This document shows positions 38,338 through 46,938 of a stretch of DNA of 64,000 bases, one piece after another. The stretch's first letter is position 1; each line of letters begins with the position of its first letter. A model generated the notes under the pieces. It searched no databases. It was not told the origin of the DNA and saw only the letters and a list, made by a program, of their open reading frames with translations. The position numbers were made by a program, and so were the translations under genes. Source of the stretch: Nocardia brasiliensis (GTDB taxonomy: Bacteria > Actinomycetota > Actinomycetes > Mycobacteriales > Mycobacteriaceae); assembly GCF_011801125.1 (NCBI RefSeq), contig NZ_CP046171.1:6386001-6450000 (forward strand), read 5' to 3'.

Positions 38338-39864
38338 TCACACCGCGCCCGACTCCGCCACGCTCGCCTCGACGACCTCTCTGCGCGCCGTCGATCCGTT
38401 GCGCTGTGCGACACCGTTGCGCTGCACGGCGCCATTGCACGGCGTGCCCACCGGCACACCACTTTCCACGACGCCACCGCCGCCCGCGGTGACCGCGCCG
38501 TCCGAGGTGACACCACTGCCCGAGGCGCCACCACGTTCGACAGCAGCGCCGTTGCCCGGCGTCGCTGCCACACCCTGCGCCGAACCCTCGGCCCGCGCCG
38601 CGTCCGACGACTGCCCGGCGCCGGCACTCGGCACCGCGTCGGCCACCGCACCGGCACCGGCCACCGCGCTGTCGGCTTGCGCCGCAGCACTATCCGGCGT
38701 GGCCCTGGTGACCCAGCCGCTGTAGCGCTCGAGCAGCTGACGCCGCTTGCGCGGATGAATGTTCGCGCGCGTGACGTCACCGTCGTAATGCTCGAGCACG
38801 CGATGGTCCATCACCGCCCGCCACAGCGGCGGAATTACCGCGAACAGGATCATTGTGGCGTATCCGGCCGGCAATTGCGGCGCCTGCATCGAACTGCGCA
38901 ACGTCTGATACCGGCGGCCCGGATTGGCGTGATGATCGCTGTGCCGCTGCAAATGGAACAGGAAGATATTGGTGACGAGCCGGTCGCTGTTCCAGCTGTC
39001 CCGCGGCGAGCAGCGCGCGTAATTGCCGTTCGGGCGCTTCGCCCGCAGCAGTCCGTAGTGCTCGATGAAATTCACCGTCTCCAGCAGCGAGGCGCCGATC
39101 ACCGCCTGCAGGATCAGCCACGGCAGGATGCCGATGCCGAACAGCGCCATCAGCCCGCCGAACAGCACCACGCTCATCGACCATGCCTGCAGGATGTGGT
39201 TGTGCACGCTGAACCAGCGCCGGTTCTTGCGCGCCAGGCGCGCCCGCTCCAGTTCGATGGCCGAGCGGAAGCTGCCGAACACGCTGCGCGGCAGGAACTC
39301 CCAGAGCGTCTCGCCGAGCCTGCCGCTGGCCGGATCCTCCGGCGTCGCCACTCTGACGTGGTGCCCGCGATTGTGCTCGACGAAGAAGTGGCCGTAGCAC
39401 GACTGTGCCAGCGCCACCTTGGCCAGCCAGCGTTCGGCCTTCTCGACCCGGTGACCCAGTTCGTGCGCCGCGTTGATCCCGATGCCGCTGACGAAACCGA
39501 GGGTCGCGGCGAGGCCGAGCTTGTCGACCACGCTCAACTCGTGCCCGGCCCACATGTAGCAGGCGATGAGCAGGCCGATCAGCTGCACCGGCAGGAACAG
39601 GTAGGTGCACCACCGGTAGTACCGGTCATTGGACAGCAACTCGTAGTCTTCATCGCGCGGATTGGTGCCGTCCTCGCCGACAACCCAGTCCAGGACCGGG
39701 ATGACGATCAGCACGATGATCGGACCGATCCACCAGAACACCCTCGCGCCGGTCTGCAACACGAGCTGCGAAGGCAGGAGGGCGCTCAGTGGAGCGATCA
39801 GGCCGAAAACCCATAAGTGTCGTTTGGGATCAGTTGATACCGTCGGTTTGCCAACCGTTTGCAC
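38338..39864 (-). CDS. alkB: Alkane 1-monooxygenase (AlkB) with low-complexity C-terminal tail
   Basis: 508 residues from GTG 39864, with GGGAG five bases upstream; the longer frame to 39993 runs through AT-rich, promoter-like sequence. Several membrane helices and the diiron histidine boxes HELGHR, HNRGHH and LQRHSDHHA, plus NYARCSPRDSWNSD, identify a membrane alkane hydroxylase, which oxidises the terminal carbon of n-alkanes. The catalytic part ends near residue 400 with IHPRKRRQLLERYSGW; the last 100 residues are Ala/Gly/Ser-rich with few order-promoting residues, which is unusual. It follows the tetR-rubredoxin-alkB operon on the same strand and could use those rubredoxins. Confidence 0.88.
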   Translation of the reverse strand: MQTVGKPTVSTDPKRHLWVFGLIAPLSALLPSQLVLQTGARVFWWIGPIIVLIVIPVLDWVVGEDGTNPRDEDYELLSNDRYYRWCTYLFLPVQLIGLLIACYMWAGHELSVVDKLGLAATLGFVSGIGINAAHELGHRVEKAERWLAKVALAQSCYGHFFVEHNRGHHVRVATPEDPASGRLGETLWEFLPRSVFGSFRSAIELERARLARKNRRWFSVHNHILQAWSMSVVLFGGLMALFGIGILPWLILQAVIGASLLETVNFIEHYGLLRAKRPNGNYARCSPRDSWNSDRLVTNIFLFHLQRHSDHHANPGRRYQTLRSSMQAPQLPAGYATMILFAVIPPLWRAVMDHRVLEHYDGDVTRANIHPRKRRQLLERYSGWVTRATPDSAAAQADSAVAGAGAVADAVPSAGAGQSSDAARAEGSAQGVAATPGNGAAVERGGASGSGVTSDGAVTAGGGGVVESGVPVGTPCNGAVQRNGVAQRNGSTARREVVEASVAESGAV

Positions 39865-40053
39865 GTTTCTCCCGCTAAATAGAACCCTATCTCCGATGTA
39901 GGAGAATAATTCCAGACTGTACGGCTGTTTCGCAGACTTCAGGGGATGAAACGTGACGAGGATTACAGCCTCGGCAGTTGGTTTTAAGCCCATTCATATG
40001 TTAGTGAAGCGTGGCTTACTTTCCGCTATCGGATAGAGCATCGAGCCGCTTCG

Positions 40054-40674
40054 CTACCGCTCGTTTCGGGCCGCGAGAATTGCCTCGACATAGGGGCTCA
40101 GCAACGCACTCAAATCCTCCGGCGCGTCTCGCCCCGGCCCCGGCGGGGTCGGGATGTAGCTCAGCGCGATGCGCACCAGCGCGTGCGCGACGACGTCGGA
40201 TTCGGCGGGCGTCGCCGCGACCCAGCTGTGCTGGAACGCCAGCGCGAGCCGGGCGGTCGCGTGATCGAGCAACGGCCCGGCGTCGAGGGTGATCAGCCGC
40301 AGCAGATCCAGCTTCACCTCACCGGCGAGCAGCGAGCGCACCAGCGGATCGGCGGCGGCGTCGAGGAAGAAGTTGCGCATGCCGTCGCGAAACGCGGCGC
40401 GGGCATCACCGACATTGCCGGTGATGGCCGCGTCCACGTGATCGACCAGATCGTCGGCCAGGCGCAGCGCGTACGCCTGCGCGAGGCCGCTGCGGGAACC
40501 GAACTCGTTGTAGAGGGTCTGCCTGCTGACGCCCGCCCGGGCCGCCACGTCGCCGAGGGTGATCTTGGACCAATCCCGCTCGGTGAGCAGTTCGCGCATG
40601 GCGTCGAGGACCGACGTGCGCAGCAACTCCCGCGCGGCCTCCTGGTACGGGATGCGGGTTCCGGTGCGCGCCAT
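40054..40674 (-). CDS. TetR-family regulator of the alkane operon (Rv3249c-like)
   Basis: 206 residues from ATG 40674; a TTG at 40710 is the alternative. The TetR helix-turn-helix is at about residues 13-60 (LLRTSVLDAMRELLTERDWSKITLGDVAARAGVSRQTLYNEFGS). The ligand domain contains FFLDAAADPLVRSLLAGEVKLDLLRL. It is the last gene of alkB-rubA-rubB-tetR, the arrangement of Rv3252c-Rv3249c, and is expected to repress that operon by binding the palindrome at 42392-42411, with an alkane-derived ligand as inducer (inference). Confidence 0.88.
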   Translation of the reverse strand: MARTGTRIPYQEAARELLRTSVLDAMRELLTERDWSKITLGDVAARAGVSRQTLYNEFGSRSGLAQAYALRLADDLVDHVDAAITGNVGDARAAFRDGMRNFFLDAAADPLVRSLLAGEVKLDLLRLITLDAGPLLDHATARLALAFQHSWVAATPAESDVVAHALVRIALSYIPTPPGPGRDAPEDLSALLSPYVEAILAARNER

Positions 40675-40714
40675 ACCCGCGACACTGTCACGGGCGGTTC
40701 CCGCAGTCAAAGCA

Positions 40715-40897
40715 TCACGACCGCTCTATTTCGACCATATAGAAGTCCGCCTTCGCGGCGCCGCAGTCCGGACAGGTCCAATCATCGGGAATATCGTCCC
40801 AGCGGGTACCGGGCGCGATACCGTCGTCCGGCCAGCCTTTCGCCTCGTCGTATTCGAAACCACACTGAATACACTGAAAAAGTTTATATTCGTTCAT
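40715..40897 (-). CDS. rubB: Rubredoxin
   Basis: 60 residues from ATG 40897. Two CxxC pairs bind one iron: CIQCG near residues 9-13 and CPDCG near 42-46, with the rubredoxin core [24 protein letters not shown]. Carries electrons from rubredoxin reductase to AlkB. Its ATG overlaps the stop of the other rubredoxin. This one has the longer C-terminus (FYMVEIERS). Confidence 0.94.
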   Translation of the reverse strand: MNEYKLFQCIQCGFEYDEAKGWPDDGIAPGTRWDDIPDDWTCPDCGAAKADFYMVEIERS

Positions 40898-41067
40898 CGC
40901 ACCGCTCCCACCTGTTCGAAATCTATTTTTTCGCGCACGCCACAGTCCGGGCAGCACCAATCGTCCGGAATCACATCCCATCGGGTGCCCGCGGGAAATC
41001 CCTCGTGCGGATCGCCTTTCGCCTCGTCGTAAACGTAGGCGCAGACCGGACAGCGAAACCGATTCAT
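40894..41067 (-). CDS. rubA: Rubredoxin
   Basis: 57 residues from ATG 41067, which overlaps the alkB stop (TGATG). Cysteine pairs are [13 protein letters not shown] and [16 protein letters not shown], with [24 protein letters not shown] between. The sequence of two adjacent, distinct rubredoxins after alkB is the mycobacterial/Rhodococcus arrangement, where one of the pair is the true electron donor to the hydroxylase. Which one is active here cannot be told. Confidence 0.94.
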   Translation of the reverse strand: MNRFRCPVCAYVYDEAKGDPHEGFPAGTRWDVIPDDWCCPDCGVREKIDFEQVGAVR

Positions 41068-42305
41068 CACGCCACCTCGCCGATCCCGTACCGGGCGAGC
41101 ACCTTGTCGCGCTTGCGCGGATGGATGTTCGCGCGGGTGATGTCGCCGTCGTAGTGGGCGAGCACGCGCTTGTCCATCACACGCCGCCACAGCGGCGGGA
41201 AATAGGCGAGCAGGATCATGCTCGCGTATCCGCTCGGCAGGTTCGGCGCGCCGTCCCAGCTGCGCAGGGTCTGGTAGCGCCGGGTCGGGTAGGCGTGATG
41301 GTCGCTGTGCCGCTGCAGGTGGTAGAGGAAGATGTTGGTCACGATGTGGTCGCTGTTCCAGCTGTGCACCGGCGCGGGCCGCTCATAGCGTCCCGACGAA
41401 CTCCGTTGCCGGACCAGGCCGTAATGCTCGAGATAGTTGACCGCCTCCAGCAGGCTGAAGCCCACCACCGCCTGCAACACCAGATACGGCAGCAGTTCGA
41501 TGCCGAACACCGCGACGAGCACCGCGTAGAGCACCACCGACATCAGCCAGGCGCTCAACACCTCGTTCTTCAGGCTCCACGGCTTCTTGTCCAGCCGCCG
41601 CAATCGGGTCCGCTCCAAACGCAGCGATGAGGTCAGCCCGCCCCACACGGTGCGCGGCCAGAAGGCCCAGAAGGTCTCGCCGACCCGCGAACTCGCCGGA
41701 TCCTCCGGCGTGGCGACGCGCACATGGTGGCCGCGATTGTGCTCGATATAGAAGTGGCCGTAGCACGACTGCGCCAGTGCGATTCTCGACAGCCAGCGCT
41801 CCAGACGCACCTTCTTGTGCCCCAATTCGTGCGCGGTATTGATGCCGATGCCGCCGATCATGCCGACGGTGATCGCGAGGCCGATCTTGTCGACCAGGTG
41901 CAGCCCGCCGTCGAACCCGAGCCAGCTCACCTCGTCCGCGGTGATCAGATAGCAGGCCATCAGCAGCGTCGCGTATTGGAACGGCAGATACAGATACGTC
42001 AGGTAGCGGTAGTACCTGTCGTGCTCCAGATACTCCATCACCTCGTCCGGCGGATTGTCGCCGTCGGGCCCGAAGAATATGTCCGCCAACGGAATCAGCA
42101 CGTACACCAGGATCGGGCCCAGCCAGAACGGCACCTGCGCCAGCCGGTGCCAGCCGAGCGCGTTCAGCGCCAGGATCACCGGGATCCCGATGGTGAACAG
42201 GCCGGTGGGGGCGAACAACCCCCACAGCCACAAGTAGCGCTTGCGATCGCGCCAGTCCGGCGGCGCCGTCGGCTGCGCGGACGTGTCGGCTGCTGTCGTC
42301 GACAT
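41067..42305 (-). CDS. alkB: Alkane 1-monooxygenase (AlkB), operon-leading copy
   Basis: 412 residues from ATG 42305, with GGGAG six bases upstream. About six hydrophobic segments and the histidine boxes HELGHK, HNRGHH and LQRHSDHHA identify the diiron membrane alkane hydroxylase. It also has the [18 protein letters not shown] segment typical of functional AlkB. Length is normal, unlike the other copy. It leads alkB-rubA-rubB-tetR with stop/start overlaps, so alkane oxidation, electron supply and control are one unit. The promoter and operator lie at 42363-42411. Confidence 0.94.
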   Translation of the reverse strand: MSTTAADTSAQPTAPPDWRDRKRYLWLWGLFAPTGLFTIGIPVILALNALGWHRLAQVPFWLGPILVYVLIPLADIFFGPDGDNPPDEVMEYLEHDRYYRYLTYLYLPFQYATLLMACYLITADEVSWLGFDGGLHLVDKIGLAITVGMIGGIGINTAHELGHKKVRLERWLSRIALAQSCYGHFYIEHNRGHHVRVATPEDPASSRVGETFWAFWPRTVWGGLTSSLRLERTRLRRLDKKPWSLKNEVLSAWLMSVVLYAVLVAVFGIELLPYLVLQAVVGFSLLEAVNYLEHYGLVRQRSSSGRYERPAPVHSWNSDHIVTNIFLYHLQRHSDHHAYPTRRYQTLRSWDGAPNLPSGYASMILLAYFPPLWRRVMDKRVLAHYDGDITRANIHPRKRDKVLARYGIGEVA

Positions 42306-42362
42306 CGTTGTCTCCCATCCAAAGCGGCACGCCACATGTGACGTGCGTTACCTCCACTGTGG

Positions 42363-42391
42363 ACATTAGAGATCGATTTGTCGTCTGTCTA
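42363..42391 (-). promoter_or_regulatory. Predicted alkB promoter
   Basis: On the minus strand, TAGACA (42391-42386), a 17-base spacer and TAATGT (42368-42363) form a plausible housekeeping promoter about 60 bases before the alkB ATG. A GACAAATC half-site matching the adjacent palindrome lies in the spacer. Confidence 0.55.
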
Positions 42392-42411
42392 TACAAATCC
42401 ATCGATTTGTA
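42392..42411. promoter_or_regulatory. TetR-type operator for the alkane operon
   Basis: TACAAATC-catc-GATTTGTA is a perfect 20-base inverted repeat with eight-base arms, directly upstream of the predicted -35 of alkB. A further half-site (GATTTGTC at 42374-42381) lies downstream. Its position and the TetR gene at the end of the operon make it the likely autoregulatory site. Confidence 0.75.
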
Positions 42412-42437
42412 AAGCAGCAAGTCCGCGCGCAACGCGA

Positions 42438-42470
42438 ACGCCCCGGTCAGGCACGGCCTGACCGGGGCGT
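42438..42470. terminator. Terminator after the fbi/NUDIX genes
   Basis: ACGCCCCGGTCAGG (42438-42451) and CCTGACCGGGGCGT (42457-42470) form a perfect 14-base stem with a five-base loop, 18 bases beyond the NUDIX stop on the minus strand and upstream of the alkB operator. Confidence 0.85.
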
Positions 42471-42487
42471 CGGTACGTCGAGGGGTG

Positions 42488-43006
42488 TTAGCGCAGCAGC
42501 ACGTCGGCGTTGTCCGGGAGCGCGTCGACCGGCCACCAGCGCAGGTCGGTGGACTCCGCACTGCGCACCGGCACCGCACCGGCCGGCGCGGTGATCCGGA
42601 ACAGCAGATCCAGGTGCCTGGTCTGCCTGCCGAGCGAGCAGGTGATCGGATGCGCCTGCGCGCCGTAGAGCCCCGGCTCCAGGTGCAAGCCCGCGATGCC
42701 GGATTCCTCGGTCGCCTCGCGCAGCGCCGCGCCCGCGACGGTCTCGTCCGACTCCTCACAGTGCCCGCCGAGCTGGATCCAGCTGCCCACCCGAGGATGC
42801 AGGGTCAGCAATACCTCACGCGCGTCGTGGGAGTACACCACCGCCGAGGCGGTGATGTGGCCCGGCACGTGTTCACGCAGGCAGCCGCGCGGCGCCGAGC
42901 CGAGGAACGCGAGCATCGCCTCGCGCAGCGAGCGCTCGGAATCGACAGCGGGCGACCAGGATTCGAGCAGTGCGGTGGCCGAGTCATGCAGCGAGTCAGC
43001 ACTCAC
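42488..43006 (-). CDS. NUDIX hydrolase
   Basis: 172 residues from GTG 43006. The Nudix box reads GGHCEESDETVAGAALREATEESGI, matching Gx5Ex7REUxEExGU. Members hydrolyse nucleoside diphosphate derivatives; the substrate is not evident. It lies 15 bases after fbiB on the same strand and is followed by a terminator, so it is probably the last gene of the F420 operon. A link to coenzyme F420 biology, for instance a GDP-containing intermediate, is only a suggestion from position. Confidence 0.9.
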   Translation of the reverse strand: MSADSLHDSATALLESWSPAVDSERSLREAMLAFLGSAPRGCLREHVPGHITASAVVYSHDAREVLLTLHPRVGSWIQLGGHCEESDETVAGAALREATEESGIAGLHLEPGLYGAQAHPITCSLGRQTRHLDLLFRITAPAGAVPVRSAESTDLRWWPVDALPDNADVLLR

Positions 43007-43021
43007 CGGCGCACCGAACCC

Positions 43022-44377
43022 TCACAGCTCCACCAACCCGAAGTCGTTGCCGCGCACGGGCCGTGGCGTCAGCGGCTCGAGCGGGTGACCGACGGCGATG
43101 GCGCCCAACGGGTTCCAGTCCGCCGCCAGCCCGAGCACCTCGCGGGTGATCTCGGGAGTGAAGATCGTCGAGCCGATCCAGCAGCTGCCGAGCCCCTCGG
43201 TCGCCAGCGCGACGAGCAGTCCCTGCACCGCGGCGCCGACCGCGACGGTGAACATGGTGCGCTCGTTGGCCCTGCGCCGCTCGTCCGGATAGTCGTGCGC
43301 GCCGTCGGGCACACAGAACGGAATGATCACCTCGGGCGCGTGACGCAGGATGTCCCCGCGCGCGATCCGGCGCTCGATCCGTTCCGGGTCGAGGCCGTCG
43401 GCGGTCAGGTCGGCACGCCACTTGTCCGCCATCGCCGTGAGCAACCGCTCCCGCAGCCGCGCGTCACGCAGCCACACGAACCGCACGGGCCGAGTGTGAT
43501 GCGGGGCGGGCGCGGTCAGCGCGACGGACACCGCGGCGCGCACCCGCTGCGGATCGACCGGCGTATCGGCGAACTGGCGCACCGATCGGCGCAGCAGCAC
43601 CGCCTCGCGCCTGCCCTGCTCGATCGCCTCGGCGGTGCCGAGCCAGAACAGGTCGTCGGTGCCACCGCGTAACAGGTCAGCGGCCCTCGACCCGTCGTCG
43701 GTGATCGGCAGGCCGCGCACCACCGCGACCGGCACCCCGCCGAGCTTGCCCTTCACCAGATCCGCCGCGGCCGCCAGTTCGTCGGCGATCGCCACCTGGG
43801 TCACCTGCAGCTCGTTGCCCTGGCCGTCCACGGCGCCCGCGTAGTCGTGCAGCACCCGCAGCCCGGCGGACCCGATCGCGGTGTCGATCTGGCCGCTGCG
43901 CCACGCCCGGCCCATGGTGTCGGTGATGACCACGGCCACCTCGACACCGAGCCGCGCGGCCAGCTCCGCGCGCAACGCCTTGGCGCTGGCATCGGGATCG
44001 GCGGGCAGCAGCACCAATTCGCCCTGTTCCACATTCGAGCCGTCGATCCCGGACGCGGCCTGCACGATGCCGAGTTTGTTCTCGGTGATCAGGGTGCGGC
44101 CCTTGCGCGCGAGCACCCGCACCGCCTCCTGCTCGACCAGCGCGCGGCGCGCGGCGTCGCGCTCCTCCGGATCCAGCGGCGCGGCCACGATGCGGCCCTC
44201 GGCCTTGGCGACGATCTTGCTGGTGACCACCAGCACGTCACCGTCAGCCAGCCACGGCGCGGCGGCCGCGATGTGCTCGGCCAGCTCGTCACCGGGCCGG
44301 AACTCGGGCAGCCCGGTGATCGGCAGGATGCGCAGCTCTCCTGCCGCGTGATCGGTCACGGTGTGCTCCTCGGTCAC
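43022..44377 (-). CDS. fbiB: Bifunctional F420:glutamyl ligase / reductase FbiB
   Basis: 451 residues from GTG 44377, which overlaps the fbiA stop (GTGA); a GTG at 44359 is also possible. The N-terminal CofE-like domain (to about 250) adds gamma-linked glutamates to F420-0 ([46 protein letters not shown]). The C-terminal FMN-binding nitroreductase-fold domain ([13 protein letters not shown] ... [11 protein letters not shown]) reduces dehydro-F420-0. Length and fusion match M. tuberculosis FbiB (448). Confidence 0.95.
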   Translation of the reverse strand: MTEEHTVTDHAAGELRILPITGLPEFRPGDELAEHIAAAAPWLADGDVLVVTSKIVAKAEGRIVAAPLDPEERDAARRALVEQEAVRVLARKGRTLITENKLGIVQAASGIDGSNVEQGELVLLPADPDASAKALRAELAARLGVEVAVVITDTMGRAWRSGQIDTAIGSAGLRVLHDYAGAVDGQGNELQVTQVAIADELAAAADLVKGKLGGVPVAVVRGLPITDDGSRAADLLRGGTDDLFWLGTAEAIEQGRREAVLLRRSVRQFADTPVDPQRVRAAVSVALTAPAPHHTRPVRFVWLRDARLRERLLTAMADKWRADLTADGLDPERIERRIARGDILRHAPEVIIPFCVPDGAHDYPDERRRANERTMFTVAVGAAVQGLLVALATEGLGSCWIGSTIFTPEITREVLGLAADWNPLGAIAVGHPLEPLTPRPVRGNDFGLVEL

Positions 44378-45372
44378 GGCTTCACTCCCGCCAGGTCGAG
44401 CGCCTCGCGCACCATCTGCGCGGTGGTCGGCGGATCGGTCATCAGCAGCGGCACGCTGCGAACTTCGACACCCGGCACGTCCGCGGTGTCGGTGGAGTGG
44501 ATCAGCCAGCCGTCCAAAATGCCTGTGGCAGAACGAGCTCCGTAGTACCGGCCGATCGCCTCCGCGGTGGTCTCGACGCCGATCACCGACAGGCACTCGT
44601 CGGCCATGCCGCGCAGCGGCTTGCCGTCGATCACGCCGGACACGCCGATCACCTTGGCGGTCGTGGTGCGCAGCGCGCCGCGAATTCCGGGCACCGCGAG
44701 GATGGCCCCGATGCTCACCACCGGGTTCGACGGTGCGAGCAAGACCACATCGGCGGACTCTATGATCTCGGTCACATTCGGCGCCGGTTTGGACTCTTCG
44801 GCCCCGATTGTGGCGAATCCATGGGTCTCGATGTTCGCGCGGTAGCGAACCCACCACTCCTGGAAATGGATCGCGCGACGTTCGCCAGGCTTGTCGGGGT
44901 CACTCACAACCACATGCGTTTCACACCGATCGTCGGTTGCCGGGATCAGTTTCACGCCCGGCTGCCACCGGTTGCAGAGCGCCTCGGTGACCGCGGAGAG
45001 CGGGTACCCCGCGCGCAGCATCTCGGTGCGCACCAGATGGGTGGCGATATCGCGATCCCCGAGGCCGAACCAGTCCGGTTGCGCGTGGTATTTCGCCAGC
45101 TCCTCCTTGGCGTGCCAGGTTTCGCCGACCCGGCCCCAGCCGCGCTCGGTGTCGATGCCGCCACCGAGGGTGTACATGCAGGTATCGAGGTCGGGGCAGA
45201 TCCGGAGGCCGTGCATCCAGACGTCGTCACCGACATTCACGATCGCGGCGACGTCGGCCTCGGGCAGCAGCTCCCTGACCCCCTGCAGGAAACGCGCACC
45301 ACCGACACCACCGACGAGAACGGCAATCCGCGGCCCGGTTACGGGCTCGGCATCCGCTTGATGAACAGTCAC
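44374..45372 (-). CDS. fbiA: 2-phospho-L-lactate/PEP transferase FbiA (F420 biosynthesis)
   Basis: 332 residues from GTG 45372. Transfers the phosphoenolpyruvyl or lactyl moiety to the deazaflavin Fo to form (dehydro) F420-0. Visible: [16 protein letters not shown] at the N-terminus, [29 protein letters not shown], and [23 protein letters not shown]. The long open frame to 45513 is ignored because homologues begin about here. Coupled to fbiB by a GTGA overlap, as Rv3261-Rv3262. Confidence 0.95.
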   Translation of the reverse strand: MTVHQADAEPVTGPRIAVLVGGVGGARFLQGVRELLPEADVAAIVNVGDDVWMHGLRICPDLDTCMYTLGGGIDTERGWGRVGETWHAKEELAKYHAQPDWFGLGDRDIATHLVRTEMLRAGYPLSAVTEALCNRWQPGVKLIPATDDRCETHVVVSDPDKPGERRAIHFQEWWVRYRANIETHGFATIGAEESKPAPNVTEIIESADVVLLAPSNPVVSIGAILAVPGIRGALRTTTAKVIGVSGVIDGKPLRGMADECLSVIGVETTAEAIGRYYGARSATGILDGWLIHSTDTADVPGVEVRSVPLLMTDPPTTAQMVREALDLAGVKP

Positions 45373-45499
45373 ATCCGCACAGCCTATGCGTTGCCGGAGC
45401 GGGCGATGTTCATCGGATAGTTGCTGGTCATTTGCCCTAGTTCGCCTCAAGATCATCTTGGAAGGCGTTCGCGGATAGTAACGGAATAGCGACGGCGGC

Positions 45500-45529
45500 T
45501 TGACCATCGACACGTCCGGCGTGTCTAAT
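45500..45529 (+). promoter_or_regulatory. Predicted distal promoter of whiB2 with palindromic spacer
   Basis: TTGACC (45500-45505) and TCTAAT (45524-45529) are 18 bases apart, with the inverted repeat GACACG-tccgg-CGTGTC (45509-45525) in the spacer. It would give whiB2 a leader of about 180 bases, which then includes GTTCGCGC/GCGCGAAC arms (45549-45575), the SOS-like box, and a CCGTCGG/CCGACGG hairpin (45649-45675). The whole 345-base gap between fbiA and whiB2 holds these sites and no other gene. Confidence 0.45.
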
Positions 45530-45581
45530 CACAGTCATGTCATTTCGGGTTCGCGCGAGAGTTCAAGGCGCGAACGGCTTT

Positions 45582-45597
45582 TCGAACAGATGTTCGC
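45582..45597. promoter_or_regulatory. LexA (SOS) box candidate upstream of whiB2
   Basis: TCGAAC-agat-GTTCGC matches the actinobacterial SOS consensus TCGAAC-N4-GTTCGA at 11 of 12 defined positions. It lies 121 bases before the whiB2 ATG. This is sequence evidence for LexA binding only; it is not proof of regulation. Confidence 0.65.
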
Positions 45598-45717
45598 ATC
45601 GGAATGACAAGCTCGGGGACGTCCGCGGGACAACGTCGCGGGGTATGGCCGTCGGTAGGCGTGTTGGTCCGACGGAACGAATCATTCTGCGCTAACACAC
45701 AGTGAGGAGGCGGAGCG

Positions 45718-46128
45718 ATGGCCAACGAGATGGTCTCGCCGACCGATTCCACAGCAGGCGCAGCACGTGGCGTCTGCGCAGAAAACGGCTGGAAGGATCT
45801 AGAGGGGGGTGACGAAGTCTCGGCGCCCCGGGTCGACTCGGGCGACGAAGTCTCGCCGCCCCGGCTCAGCCTGGTCGTCACGGGCTTCGACGAGATGTTC
45901 GAATCCATCGAAGAGCAGTGGCAGGAGCGCGCCCTGTGCGCGCAGACCGATCCGGAGGCGTTCTTCCCGGAGAAGGGCGGCTCGACTCGCGAGGCGAAGC
46001 GGATCTGCATGGGCTGTGAGGTACGCGACGAGTGCCTGGAATACGCACTCGCCCACGATGAGCGGTTCGGCATCTGGGGCGGGCTCTCCGAGCGGGAGCG
46101 CCGCCGCCTGAAGCGCGGCATCGGCTAG
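45718..46128 (+). CDS. whiB2: WhiB2-family regulator with extended N-terminus
   Basis: 136 residues from ATG 45718, with GAGGAGGCGGAGCG upstream; mycobacterial WhiB2 is about 89. Cluster ligands are C74, C97, C100 and C106, followed by FGIWGGLSERERRRLKRG, almost identical to WhiB2/WhiB of the sporulation-septation group. The extra 50 residues hold a further cysteine (C20) and a tandem 11-residue repeat, GDEVSAPRVDS and GDEVSPPRLSL. In actinobacteria WhiB2 (WhmD) controls septation and cell division. An internal ATG at 45895 lacks a ribosome site. Confidence 0.93.
   Translation: MANEMVSPTDSTAGAARGVCAENGWKDLEGGDEVSAPRVDSGDEVSPPRLSLVVTGFDEMFESIEEQWQERALCAQTDPEAFFPEKGGSTREAKRICMGCEVRDECLEYALAHDERFGIWGGLSERERRRLKRGIG
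45808..45864 (+). repeat. Direct repeat in the whiB2 N-terminal extension
   Basis: Two 24-base copies (45808-45831 and 45841-45864) of GGnGACGAAGTCTCGnCG followed by CCCCGG differ at two positions and are spaced at 33 bases, so the frame is kept. They encode the 11-residue peptide repeat. Confidence 0.8.
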
Positions 46129-46330
46129 TTCGCCCCCTCGGGATGACCCCCGAGTTATCCGAACGCGAGAACTCGCCACGGCGACAACGGATCTCGCCTC
46201 GACCCGGGTAGCTCCGGGGGTAGCCCCGCCCTGCGGCGGCAGGCCGCCCCACACCCCGGCGGCACGCCCCGCGACCTGCGCGGACCGCACTGGGTGCGCG
46301 GGCGCACCGCGCGCTGGCTAGTTTTATCTC

Positions 46331-46810
46331 ATGGCACGTTCCCGCAATCGTCGTCCGCCGACCGCACGGTCGGTCATCCGCCGTGGTCGCGGGGTACGCG
46401 GACCGATGCTGCCGCCCACTGTGCCCGCCTGGCGCACCAGGGGACAGAAATTCGACCGGCTGGTGCTCGAGGCGTTCGCGCCGCTGGACACGCGCTGGCA
46501 CGACCGGCTGACCAAGCTCGATATCGCCGTCGACGACGTGCCGAAAATCCGTCCGCTGCACCCCGATTCGGTCACCTGGCCGGACGAGGTGGTCGCCGAC
46601 GGACCGGTGCCGCTGTCGCGGCTCATCCCGGCGGGCGTCGACCGGCACGGCGCGGCCACCCGCGCCCGCGTGGTGTTGTTCCGCAAACCGCTGGAGCTGC
46701 GCGCCAACGACCCCGACGATCTGGTCGACCTGTTGCGCGAGGTACTGGTCCAGCAGATCGCCACCTACCTCGGCGTCGACCCGGACGTGATCGACCCCGA
46801 ACCGGAGTAG
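46331..46810 (+). CDS. Metallopeptidase-family (Rv3259-like) protein lacking HExxH
   Basis: 159 residues from ATG 46331. A TAGTTT hexamer at 46319-46324 puts the transcript start at or next to the ATG, so it is probably leaderless. A basic N-terminus (ARSRNRRPPTARS) precedes a compact domain resembling the small zincin-like family: FDRLVLEAFAPLDTRW, IAVDDVPKIRPL, ARVVLFRKPLELRA. The place where relatives carry the HExxH zinc motif reads LREVLVQQIATYLGV, so peptidase activity is unlikely. The position next to whiB2 matches Rv3259. Confidence 0.8.
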   Translation: MARSRNRRPPTARSVIRRGRGVRGPMLPPTVPAWRTRGQKFDRLVLEAFAPLDTRWHDRLTKLDIAVDDVPKIRPLHPDSVTWPDEVVADGPVPLSRLIPAGVDRHGAATRARVVLFRKPLELRANDPDDLVDLLREVLVQQIATYLGVDPDVIDPEPE

Positions 46811-46938
46811 GCGACCGATCCGCCGCCGCCGCGACAACGAATGTCGTTGTGCGACACGCCCCTGCGTGCGGCAGTATTTGCCCGATTCCTGAGCGTGTCT
46901 ATCCACATCGAGGCGCAAGGAGGGTTACTCTCATCGGC

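Noticed and set aside
39865..39993. Longer N-terminus for the second AlkB (start at 39993)
   Set aside because: The added segment is AT-rich with promoter-like features, while GTG 39864 has a good ribosome site and gives the usual AlkB N-terminus.
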